This document shows positions 1-5,590 of a DNA stretch of 8,661 nucleotides, in pieces. The position numbers were made by a program, and so were the translations under genes. The notes below the pieces were generated by a model. The model worked only from the letters and a program-made list of their open reading frames with translations, had not been told where the DNA came from and did no database searches. The stretch lies in contig JAHJSX010000109.1 of the NCBI GenBank assembly GCA_018830205.1, forward strand, positions 1 through 8,661. Reading direction: 5' to 3'. The stretch is from an archaeon (GTDB taxonomy: Archaea > Hydrothermarchaeota > Hydrothermarchaeia > Hydrothermarchaeales > Hydrothermarchaeaceae). Numbering within the stretch: position 1 is the stretch's first letter; each line of letters opens with the position of its first letter.

Positions 1-382
1 CGTGGAGCAGGCTCTTGCCTTCTTCAGTAAGTGTGTCAGGCATGTATGTAGACCAGTACAGGTTGTCAGTGCCGTAGTCTATCCTTGCGTCGTGTGTTTT
101 ATGTGTGCTTGGGGATGTTTCAAGCGGGGCAAGGTCAATCTTCGATAGCTTCTTAACCGTAATCGGGTTTGTTGTATCCGATGGGTCTATGGCTACTTTT
201 GCTACTGCAAAGTGGCCTCCGTGGCCCGCTACGTATAGCGTTCCTGAGTATGTAGGTAGTGCTACTGGTGCGGTTGTTGGTGCTGCTGTTGCCGGAGCCG
301 CGGTTTCCTTTGGTCCTGTACAGCCTGCAAGGATAGCAACCGTTAGGAGCACTAGTCCTGCAAACAAAAATGTCTTTCTCAT
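1..382 (-). CDS. Extracytoplasmic lipoprotein of unknown function, N-terminal part (cut by the left window edge)
   Basis: The frame is open from ATG at 382 to the window edge, giving 127 residues with no stop. It was recovered by translating the minus strand directly. Residues 1-20 form a classic lipoprotein signal: a basic start (MRK), a hydrophobic core, and the lipobox L-A-G-C with the acceptor cysteine at residue 21. A Thr/Ala/Pro-rich linker follows (about 22-44), as in many archaeal surface proteins. The mature part starts with a Y-S-G-T-L-Y-V-A-G-H-G-G-H stretch and then alternates short beta-like segments (VAKVAI, VKKLSKIDL, DNLYWSTYMP). That pattern would suit a beta-propeller or other beta-rich domain, but this is a guess. 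A strong Shine-Dalgarno GGAGGAG lies at 395-389, 6 nt before the ATG. It is transcribed away from the glycan block, so a shared function is not implied. The CDS call is secure; the function is unknown. Confidence 0.85.
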   Translation of the reverse strand, partial: MRKTFLFAGLVLLTVAILAGCTGPKETAAPATAAPTTAPVALPTYSGTLYVAGHGGHFAVAKVAIDPSDTTNPITVKKLSKIDLAPLETSPSTHKTHDARIDYGTDNLYWSTYMPDTLTEEGKSLLH

Positions 383-404
383 GCTTTTCTCCTCCTATTT
401 TAAG

Positions 405-427
405 TTTCTTTTTATATACATATAATG
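405..427 (-). promoter_or_regulatory. Candidate archaeal TATA region for the lipoprotein gene
   Basis: Read on the minus strand, this stretch is ATTATATGTATATAAAAAG, a TATA-rich block ending about 25 nt before the Shine-Dalgarno site of the lipoprotein gene. A TATA box centred near 421 would put the transcription start near 397, giving a short leader that still includes the ribosome binding site. A second TATA-like site at 504-514 is an alternative. No start site is proven. Confidence 0.4.
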
Positions 428-503
428 AGCTCCAACATATAAACACGATAGCGTTATAGGGGCCAGAACCCACCTTCAATTGTTCCTTTAATTCCACAAC
501 CAA

Positions 504-514
504 GGTATATAAAG
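504..514. promoter_or_regulatory. Near-palindromic TATA-like box, orientation unclear
   Basis: The plus strand reads GGTATATAAAG and the minus strand CTTTATATACC, which contains an exact TTTATATA. The flank GGGAAAC on the minus strand resembles a TFB recognition element, which would favour transcription towards the lipoprotein gene with a leader of about 100 nt. Read on the plus strand, it could serve the oxidoreductase gene with a longer leader. Both options rest on short A/T motifs only. Confidence 0.35.
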
Positions 515-547
515 TTTCCCATTGTCCCGGGATTGTGCTACTTCTTG

Positions 548-557
548 ACACATGTGT
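548..557. promoter_or_regulatory. 10-bp perfect palindrome ACACATGTGT, possible operator
   Basis: The sequence is its own reverse complement over 10 bases. It sits between the TATA-like box at 504-514 and the oxidoreductase-proximal TATA at 566-583, a place where archaeal dimeric regulators often bind. A 10-bp palindrome can occur by chance in an intergenic region, so the regulatory reading is weak. Confidence 0.2.
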
Positions 558-565
558 GCACTACT

Positions 566-583
566 AAAAAAATATCTATATAA
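566..583 (+). promoter_or_regulatory. Candidate archaeal TATA/BRE for the oxidoreductase gene
   Basis: An A-run followed by ATATCTATATAA forms a BRE-plus-TATA-like block whose centre is about 37 nt upstream of the ATG at 616. With the usual archaeal distance of roughly 25 nt from TATA to start site, transcription would begin around 603-608. That leaves a leader of about 10 nt or less, and it excludes the upstream ATG at 583, which would lie within or before the promoter. Confidence 0.45.
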
Positions 584-615
584 TGCTAATGTTATGTAGT
601 TCTGAGACAGTAATT

Positions 616-2037
616 ATGTACAGGGAAAAACACAGTGTAGTGGTGCTAGGCGGAGGAGTGGCGGGCCTTAGTGCTGGCTACGTTTTATCCGGTGCCGGTG
701 CCGATATGGTGCTTTGCGAGAGGGGCCCGACCGTCGGGGGGCTCTCCCGGACCGTAGTTCATGGCGACTTCAGGTTTGACCTCGGGGGGCACCGGTTCTT
801 CACAAAAAACGAACACCTTGAGAAATTACTAAAAGACCTGATGGGTGAGGAATTCGTCGTCACGCCCCGGAGCAGCAAGATATACCTGCGTGGATTGTAC
901 TTCGATTACCCGCTTAAACCGGCAAACGCCCTCTTTGGCCTCGGAATAGGCACTACAGCCAGGATAATCCTTGATTACGCCTACCAGAAGATTAAAAACA
1001 TCTTATTTAAGCCCAAAATCGTCTCGCTTGAAGACTGGGTGACGAGCAATTTCGGCAGGACCATGTTCAACCTGTATTTCAAGGAGTACAGCGAGAAGGT
1101 CTGGGGCCTTCCCTGCGACCGAATCAGCGAGGAATGGGTGGCGACCCGCATCAAGGGGCTTTCGCTTACGGTGGCCATAAAAGACGCACTGTTCAAAAGC
1201 AAGAGCCGCAAGGTTGCGACCCTGATTGAGAGATTCCTCTACCCTGAACTCGGCATAGGCAGGATTTCTGACAGGTTTAGGGAGGAAATCGAGAAGGTAA
1301 ACCCTGTTTACACGGGATGTAGCGCGGTCCAGGTAAACCACGACGGCGAGAGGATTAAAAGCGTGGATATAATGAGTGAGCGGTCCGAGGGCACAGTAGA
1401 GGGCAGCCAGTTCATATCAAGCATTCCCCTTACGCATCTTGTGGCAATGCTTGAACCCAAGGCGCCAGCAGACGTAATTAGAGCTACAAAGGAACTGCGG
1501 TACCGGAGCACGATAATCGTTGTCATAATGATAGACATGGACAGGGCTACAGACCTGACATGGATATACTTCCCGGAGAAAAAAATCCCGTTCGGCCGCA
1601 TCCACGAGCCCAAAAACTGGAGCAAGTTCATGGCGCCAATGGGCAAAACCGCCGTAGTTGCAGAATACTTCTGCTTCGAAAACGACGATACATGGAAAAA
1701 GCAGGACCATGAGCTGGTGATAGGCACAATCAAAACCCTCGCAGGTCTTGGATTCATCAAAAAGGAGGACGTGCTTGACAGCTCGGTCGTAAGAATCAGA
1801 AAGGCATACCCCCTCTTTGAAGTGGGATACGAGAAAAATTACGAGCGCATTATTGATTACCTGCAGACGTTCGAGAACCTCCAGGTCATAGGCAGAGGAG
1901 GGATGTTCAAATACTACAACATGGACCATGCCATGGAAAGCGGGATAAAGGCGGCCCGGAATATAATGGAGGGCCGCCACGAAACCCTTGAGGCAGACCA
2001 GAAAAAAGAATACATGGAGGAGATATATCGGAAATGA
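616..2037 (+). CDS. FAD-dependent oxidoreductase, HemY/UDP-galactopyranose mutase-like (glycan-cluster type)
   Basis: The protein has 473 residues. The N-terminus is a Rossmann FAD-binding fold with GGGVAG at residues 12-17 and the ribose-binding acidic residue E35, then GGLSR (41-45) and LGGHRFF (56-62). The middle segment VWGLPCDRISEEW (162-174) with RIKGLSL is typical of the COG1232-type flavoproteins found in surface-polysaccharide loci. The C-terminus carries the second flavin-contact motif GRGGMFKYYNMDHA (426-439). The family includes flavin-dependent sugar mutases and amine or porphyrinogen oxidases; heme biosynthesis is unlikely because no heme gene is nearby. An in-frame ATG at 583 exists, but a TATA-like block overlaps it and the extra residues lie outside the fold, so ATG 616 is chosen. 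No clear Shine-Dalgarno site precedes it, so it may be leaderless. The stop overlaps the next start by ATGA. The family is well supported; the substrate is unknown. Confidence 0.88.
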   Translation: MYREKHSVVVLGGGVAGLSAGYVLSGAGADMVLCERGPTVGGLSRTVVHGDFRFDLGGHRFFTKNEHLEKLLKDLMGEEFVVTPRSSKIYLRGLYFDYPLKPANALFGLGIGTTARIILDYAYQKIKNILFKPKIVSLEDWVTSNFGRTMFNLYFKEYSEKVWGLPCDRISEEWVATRIKGLSLTVAIKDALFKSKSRKVATLIERFLYPELGIGRISDRFREEIEKVNPVYTGCSAVQVNHDGERIKSVDIMSERSEGTVEGSQFISSIPLTHLVAMLEPKAPADVIRATKELRYRSTIIVVIMIDMDRATDLTWIYFPEKKIPFGRIHEPKNWSKFMAPMGKTAVVAEYFCFENDDTWKKQDHELVIGTIKTLAGLGFIKKEDVLDSSVVRIRKAYPLFEVGYEKNYERIIDYLQTFENLQVIGRGGMFKYYNMDHAMESGIKAARNIMEGRHETLEADQKKEYMEEIYRK

Positions 2038-3458
2038 AGTGCGCCCTTGTGATGCCGTCCTGGCTCCCAGAGGACGTCTTCCCGGAAAAAACTGCAAGAG
2101 CGCAGGCCAACTACTGGCAGCCACTTAACCTGCTTTACATGGGCGCGTGTCTTGAGCGTGGCGGGCATGAAGTAATCTTCCTTGACGGCTCGTTCCTTGG
2201 GCATGAGACTATTATTAATAGAATAAAGGATTTCAAGCCGGGGCTCGTTGGGGTGTACTCGAATGCGTTCCTCTGGTCGCGGGCCAAAAAGACAGCCTCT
2301 GACATAAAAGCAATCCATAAGGGGATTCACCTCACCTGTGGGGGGCCCTATCCAATCGCGACGAGAGAAAAATGCATTGAAGAGAGCGACTTTGACAGCA
2401 TCGTCACCTGTGAAGGGGAGCATGTAATAGTCGAAATGGTTGAAAGGCTTGAGGGCGGCCGGACCCTCGAAGAGGTCAAAGGTACAATTTACAGGGAGGA
2501 TAACATAATAATAGTAAATTCGCAAGCAGACGCCATAGAAGACCTGGACTCTTTGCCAATGCCTGCCCGGCATCTCCTTTTGGACCCGATGCTGTATCTC
2601 CCGCCTCCTGGAAACTACAAGAGAAAGCCTGTCGCGATTATCATGACTTCAAGGGGCTGCGACATGCACTGCATCTACTGCTTCCAGCCGGGAGAAAGGA
2701 GGATTCGGTACAGGGGTGTGGAAAATGTCCTCCAAGAGATAGAGGCAGTCGTAAAAGATGGCTACAAAGAGGTGCGGTTCCTTGATGACACCTTCTGCGG
2801 GGACTACGACAGGGCCATGGAAATCGCACGTGAGATAAAAAATCGCGGTCTTGACATCTCGTGGTACGTATCTGCGAGGGTGAACCAGGTGGACGAGCCC
2901 CTTCTTCGGGCATTCAAGGAGGCAGGGTGCTGGGCAATACTTTTTGGCGCCGAGAGCGGGGTGCAGAAGAACCTCAATGCCTTGAAAAAAGGTATTACTC
3001 TCAAGCAGACACGAAAAGCAGTTAAAGCAGCGAAGGAGGCCGGGCTTGTTACATGCCTGCCGTTTATTTTCGGGATTCCTGGAGAGACATACGCCGAAGG
3101 CCTCGAAACCATTGACTTTGCAATCGAGCTTGACCCTGATATCGCCAACTTTCATACCCTGACCCCGTTTCCCGGCACAGAGCTCTATGAGAATATAGAC
3201 AAATACGGCACGATTAACGGTGATTTGGAAAACTTCACATACGAGGGGACTGCATTCGTGCCCCACACCATGAAAAAAGAAGAGATTGAGGAGCTGCGGA
3301 GCATTGCATTCAGGAAGTTCTACTCAAGGCCAAAATTCCTGCTCAAGAAATTGCTCAAGATGCGAAGCTTGGAGGACTTGAAAGTCATAAAACGCGGAGT
3401 CAAAAGCCTCTTCTGGATACTGTTCAAGGGGGATTTGTTCAAGGCGCGGAGAGGCTGA
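2034..3458 (+). CDS. B12-binding-type radical SAM enzyme (BchE/MiaB-like architecture)
   Basis: The protein has 474 residues. Residues 1-130 form a cobalamin-binding-like Rossmann domain: PLNLLYMGACL (30-40), GHEVIFLDG (44-52), VGVYSNAF (72-79), the CGGPYP turn (102-107) and CEGEH (126-130). The DxHxxG motif that supplies the lower cobalt ligand is absent, as in many members that bind B12 without it or have lost binding. The radical SAM core follows, with the 4Fe-4S cluster motif C209-x3-C213-x2-C216, then FLDDTF (249-254), GAESG (305-309) and FGIPGET (346-352). The C-terminal tail (about 415-474) is basic. Family members do methyl transfers, ring formations or rearrangements on small molecules and lipids. 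Translational coupling (ATGA, plus Shine-Dalgarno GGAGGAG at 2016-2022) to the flavoenzyme suggests one pathway, perhaps sugar or lipid modification. Its last 20 bp overlap the convergent gene. The family is firm; the reaction is not known. Confidence 0.9.
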   Translation: MKCALVMPSWLPEDVFPEKTARAQANYWQPLNLLYMGACLERGGHEVIFLDGSFLGHETIINRIKDFKPGLVGVYSNAFLWSRAKKTASDIKAIHKGIHLTCGGPYPIATREKCIEESDFDSIVTCEGEHVIVEMVERLEGGRTLEEVKGTIYREDNIIIVNSQADAIEDLDSLPMPARHLLLDPMLYLPPPGNYKRKPVAIIMTSRGCDMHCIYCFQPGERRIRYRGVENVLQEIEAVVKDGYKEVRFLDDTFCGDYDRAMEIAREIKNRGLDISWYVSARVNQVDEPLLRAFKEAGCWAILFGAESGVQKNLNALKKGITLKQTRKAVKAAKEAGLVTCLPFIFGIPGETYAEGLETIDFAIELDPDIANFHTLTPFPGTELYENIDKYGTINGDLENFTYEGTAFVPHTMKKEEIEELRSIAFRKFYSRPKFLLKKLLKMRSLEDLKVIKRGVKSLFWILFKGDLFKARRG

Positions 3459-4527
3459 GGTACTCTTTCAGGAGTTTCGGGTACATCTTCGGGTTGAACA
3501 GAATATTTGTCATAAAGTAGCACTCGTGCGAGCAGTAGCAGTCACCTTTTTTTATGTCGCGTGCTATGGATTTTGCTTCTTTTGAATTTAGCAGTTTTTT
3601 AATGTCGAAGTCAAAGTCCCGGATATTTCCCATCTTCTGTATGGAGAGTTCGCAGGGATAGACATCGCCATTTTCGCTTAGAACGATGTTCAAGGCACCC
3701 CCGTAGCAGGGGATGAGTCGTTTTTGTTTTTGCTGGGTCTCGTAAATAAGCCTCCTCTGGAGGATGTCTTGCGCAGCCTTTAGCCTTGCCCCCTTAAACC
3801 GGTATATGTTGGCCTTTCCTTCCTTAAGGTCGCCCTCCATTTTCAAAACTGCCTTGCGGTAAAGTATCAGGTCTGTGTCCTTGTAGCCTTCACTCGCAAG
3901 CTCCCCTCGTATCATTGAGAGCGTGTGGGTCTTTGCATTTTCAAGGGTTTTTACAAAGTCGATGATTTCATCCATTTTGTCCTGGTTTTCGCTGCAAAAG
4001 ACTGTGTTGATGCCAAGCTCGAAGTTCGGATATTTTTCAAGAAGTGGTGAGAGCGTCTCATACGTCTCCATCAAATTCTTGAAATTTCCCTCTGTCCCTC
4101 GGATTTTGTCGTGCTCCTCTCCGATGCCGTCAAGCGATAGCTTCACGGCCACGACGCTCTTTTTGCAGTGCTTGAGAATTTCCTCTGTTTTCTCAAAAAT
4201 CACGTCAGGGAGCAGGCCATTTGTGGGAAGCGTGATGATGGCAGGCCTGTTGTTGTCATAGAACGTCTTTGTGATGTCTGCGATGTCGCGTCGAAGGTAA
4301 ATCTCACCTCCTGAGAACAAAAGCCAGAGCAAGCTGCCCATTGATTTTGAGATTTTTCGAATTTCCCCGAGCGTTAGTTCCTCTTCTTTTGTTTTTTCAC
4401 TCTTGCTTTGCAAATAAAAGCAAAACGGGCAGTTTGCGTTGCAGGCCCTGGTTACAAAAAACGTCAGCTGGATTGGCCCGCGCTTCCAAAGGGCGCTTCC
4501 GGCGTGGCGGAAAGGCGAGTAGGTCAT
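3439..4527 (-). CDS. Radical SAM protein with SPASM/twitch-like C-terminal cluster region
   Basis: The protein has 362 residues. The N-terminal radical SAM core has C29-x3-C33-x2-C36 in the context VTRACNANCPFCFY, then FSGGE (71-75), TLPTNG (99-104) and SLDG (131-134). The C-terminus holds further cysteines: C274, then G287 and C292 (the spacing C-x12-G-x4-C of the SPASM signature), then C330, C332 and C336 (CYCSHEC). This is fewer than the seven cysteines of a full SPASM domain, so it probably binds one auxiliary cluster (twitch type) or an incomplete second one. SPASM enzymes usually modify peptides, but relatives inside glycosyltransferase clusters act on other substrates, and no precursor peptide is visible nearby. 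The start ATG at 4527 has Shine-Dalgarno GGGAGG 5 nt upstream (4538-4533) and overlaps the GT2 stop as ATGA, so the two are translated together. The 3' end overlaps the convergent B12-type enzyme by 20 bp. Confidence 0.9.
   Translation of the reverse strand: MTYSPFRHAGSALWKRGPIQLTFFVTRACNANCPFCFYLQSKSEKTKEEELTLGEIRKISKSMGSLLWLLFSGGEIYLRRDIADITKTFYDNNRPAIITLPTNGLLPDVIFEKTEEILKHCKKSVVAVKLSLDGIGEEHDKIRGTEGNFKNLMETYETLSPLLEKYPNFELGINTVFCSENQDKMDEIIDFVKTLENAKTHTLSMIRGELASEGYKDTDLILYRKAVLKMEGDLKEGKANIYRFKGARLKAAQDILQRRLIYETQQKQKRLIPCYGGALNIVLSENGDVYPCELSIQKMGNIRDFDFDIKKLLNSKEAKSIARDIKKGDCYCSHECYFMTNILFNPKMYPKLLKEYLSLSAP
3547..3600 (+). terminator. Plus-strand oligo-T tracts, possible archaeal terminator for the oxidoreductase/B12-rSAM transcript
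   Basis: T7 (3547-3553) and T6 (3595-3600) lie 89-142 nt after the stop of the B12-type enzyme. Archaeal RNA polymerase can stop on U-tracts without a hairpin. Because the two convergent genes overlap, any terminator has to lie inside the opposite gene, as these do. The tracts also simply encode lysines on the minus strand, so confidence is low. Confidence 0.25.
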
Positions 4528-5522
4528 TTGTGCCTCCCTTTTAGCTTGAAATCCTTGATGTATTTGCCGGCACCGGCAAGGGCCCCGAGGCCGACAGCAA
4601 TGGGATAAACCAAAAAGTAATAGGCGCTTGCCTTTATTGCAAAAGAAAGTCCCTTAGTCCTGTAAAAGGCCTCGATGAGGCCCAGGTTAAGCAGGACGTT
4701 TATGGTAAACATGAAAGGAATCCCCCAGATGAAAAAAAGAGCAAAAACGATGCTTGAAAAACAGCAAACAACGTTGAACTTCAATCCCCTTGATGCAGTT
4801 CCGGAATCACTCAATACGTCTTTGTTATGGAGCGAGTACATTGTCCATATTCTGCTCTTTTTGAATGCGTTTTTCATGGACCTTGAAAAATTAAAATTAA
4901 AGATGTGGCGGACAAGGATATCCGGGTTCATTTTCAGGGTGTAGCCGGCCTTTTTCAAGCGGTGGCAAAACTCAACGTCCTCAACACCTGCGGCCACGCC
5001 AATGTAGGAATCTTCAATAAATCCCTTGGATTTTTCGAAAACTTCGCGCTTGATAGCAAGGCAGTGCGCAGCGATGTAATCCGGCGCGGCTGCCCTTGTC
5101 TCGCTGTAGTTGATGAATATGGACTGGAATGTGGAGAAGAAATTCTTAGAGTCAAATGGGATTCTGGTGTAGGTGCCGCCAATAATTGGTGTTTCGTCGC
5201 TTACAGAGCGCTCAACCAGTGCCAGAGCATCAGGCTCAAGTATACAGTCGGCATCGATGAACAGAAGAACGTCCCCGTTCGCATTTCTGGCCCCGGTATT
5301 TCGGGCCGCTGAAACTCCTGCATGTTCTTTTAATTCTATTAATTTTACAGGGTAATTACTGACAATCTCCAAAGAGTTGTCAGTTGAGGCATCGTCGACC
5401 AAAACCACCTCGAAATTCTTGAAATCTGAGGTGAAGGCTGCCTTCAGGCACTCTTCAATCGTTTCCTCGCCGCTGCGGTTTGGTACGATTACCGATACTC
5501 GCGCCTTACTTGACATAATCAT
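4524..5522 (-). CDS. Family 2 glycosyltransferase with C-terminal membrane anchor
   Basis: The protein has 332 residues from the chosen start. It shows the GT-A fold of family GT2: VSVIVPN (9-15), VDDAS (42-46), the AARNTGA helix (72-78), the metal-binding DAD (90-92) and GVEDVEFCHRLKKAG (179-193), whose E181-D182 pair supplies the likely catalytic base. Two hydrophobic segments near 253-290 and a third near 297-320 anchor the C-terminus in the membrane, leaving a basic tail. It would transfer a nucleotide-activated sugar at the cytoplasmic face, perhaps to a polyprenol-linked acceptor. In-frame ATGs are at 5549, 5522 and 5516. The A/T box at 5545-5558 overlaps the first and places a start site near 5515-5527, so a leaderless start at 5522 or 5516 is preferred; no Shine-Dalgarno site is seen at any of them. 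It is coupled by ATGA to the downstream radical SAM gene. The family is certain; the sugar is unknown. Confidence 0.9.
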   Translation of the reverse strand: MIMSSKARVSVIVPNRSGEETIEECLKAAFTSDFKNFEVVLVDDASTDNSLEIVSNYPVKLIELKEHAGVSAARNTGARNANGDVLLFIDADCILEPDALALVERSVSDETPIIGGTYTRIPFDSKNFFSTFQSIFINYSETRAAAPDYIAAHCLAIKREVFEKSKGFIEDSYIGVAAGVEDVEFCHRLKKAGYTLKMNPDILVRHIFNFNFSRSMKNAFKKSRIWTMYSLHNKDVLSDSGTASRGLKFNVVCCFSSIVFALFFIWGIPFMFTINVLLNLGLIEAFYRTKGLSFAIKASAYYFLVYPIAVGLGALAGAGKYIKDFKLKGRHK

Positions 5523-5538
5523 GTTATTGCCATGTTTC

Positions 5539-5558
5539 GAATATAACATTATTTAATG
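5539..5558. promoter_or_regulatory. Divergent promoter with a TATA-like box usable in both directions
   Basis: The 68 bp between the GT2 and GT39-like genes contain TTATTTAA on the plus strand (5549-5556), which reads TTAAATAA on the minus strand, plus TTATATTC on the minus strand (5546-5539). Centred near 5553, the first element is about 31 nt from the GT2 start and 38 nt from the GT39 start, so one A/T box could serve both genes. This is predicted from spacing only. Confidence 0.4.
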
Positions 5559-5577
5559 GATAATTGATAAAAAACAC

Positions 5578-5584
5578 GTGAGGG
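5578..5584 (+). promoter_or_regulatory. Shine-Dalgarno GTGAGGG that decides the GT39 start
   Basis: Two in-frame TTG codons follow, at 5585 and 5591. The site is directly adjacent to the first, which is too close to be used, and 6 nt from the second, which is ideal. This points to TTG 5591 as the start codon. Confidence 0.55.
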
Positions 5585-5590
5585 TTGAAA

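Noticed and set aside
153..551. A 132-codon minus-strand frame across the lipoprotein gene and its upstream region.
   Set aside because: It overlaps the lipoprotein in another frame, crosses the promoter region, and has no domain or ribosome site. The lipoprotein frame has a signal peptide, lipobox and strong Shine-Dalgarno site.
583..615. Upstream ATG 583 as the start of the oxidoreductase.
   Set aside because: The extra 11 residues precede the FAD fold by an unneeded stretch, the codon touches the TATA-like block at 566-583, and start-site spacing favours ATG 616.
1417..2573. Long minus-strand frames opposite the oxidoreductase and B12-type genes (1417-2124 and 1914-2573).
   Set aside because: They lie fully antisense to strongly supported genes, show no domain or ribosome site, and have the irregular composition of shadow frames.
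5575..5580. CACGTG palindrome upstream of the GT39-like gene as an operator.
   Set aside because: A 6-bp palindrome is expected by chance and this one overlaps the Shine-Dalgarno site.
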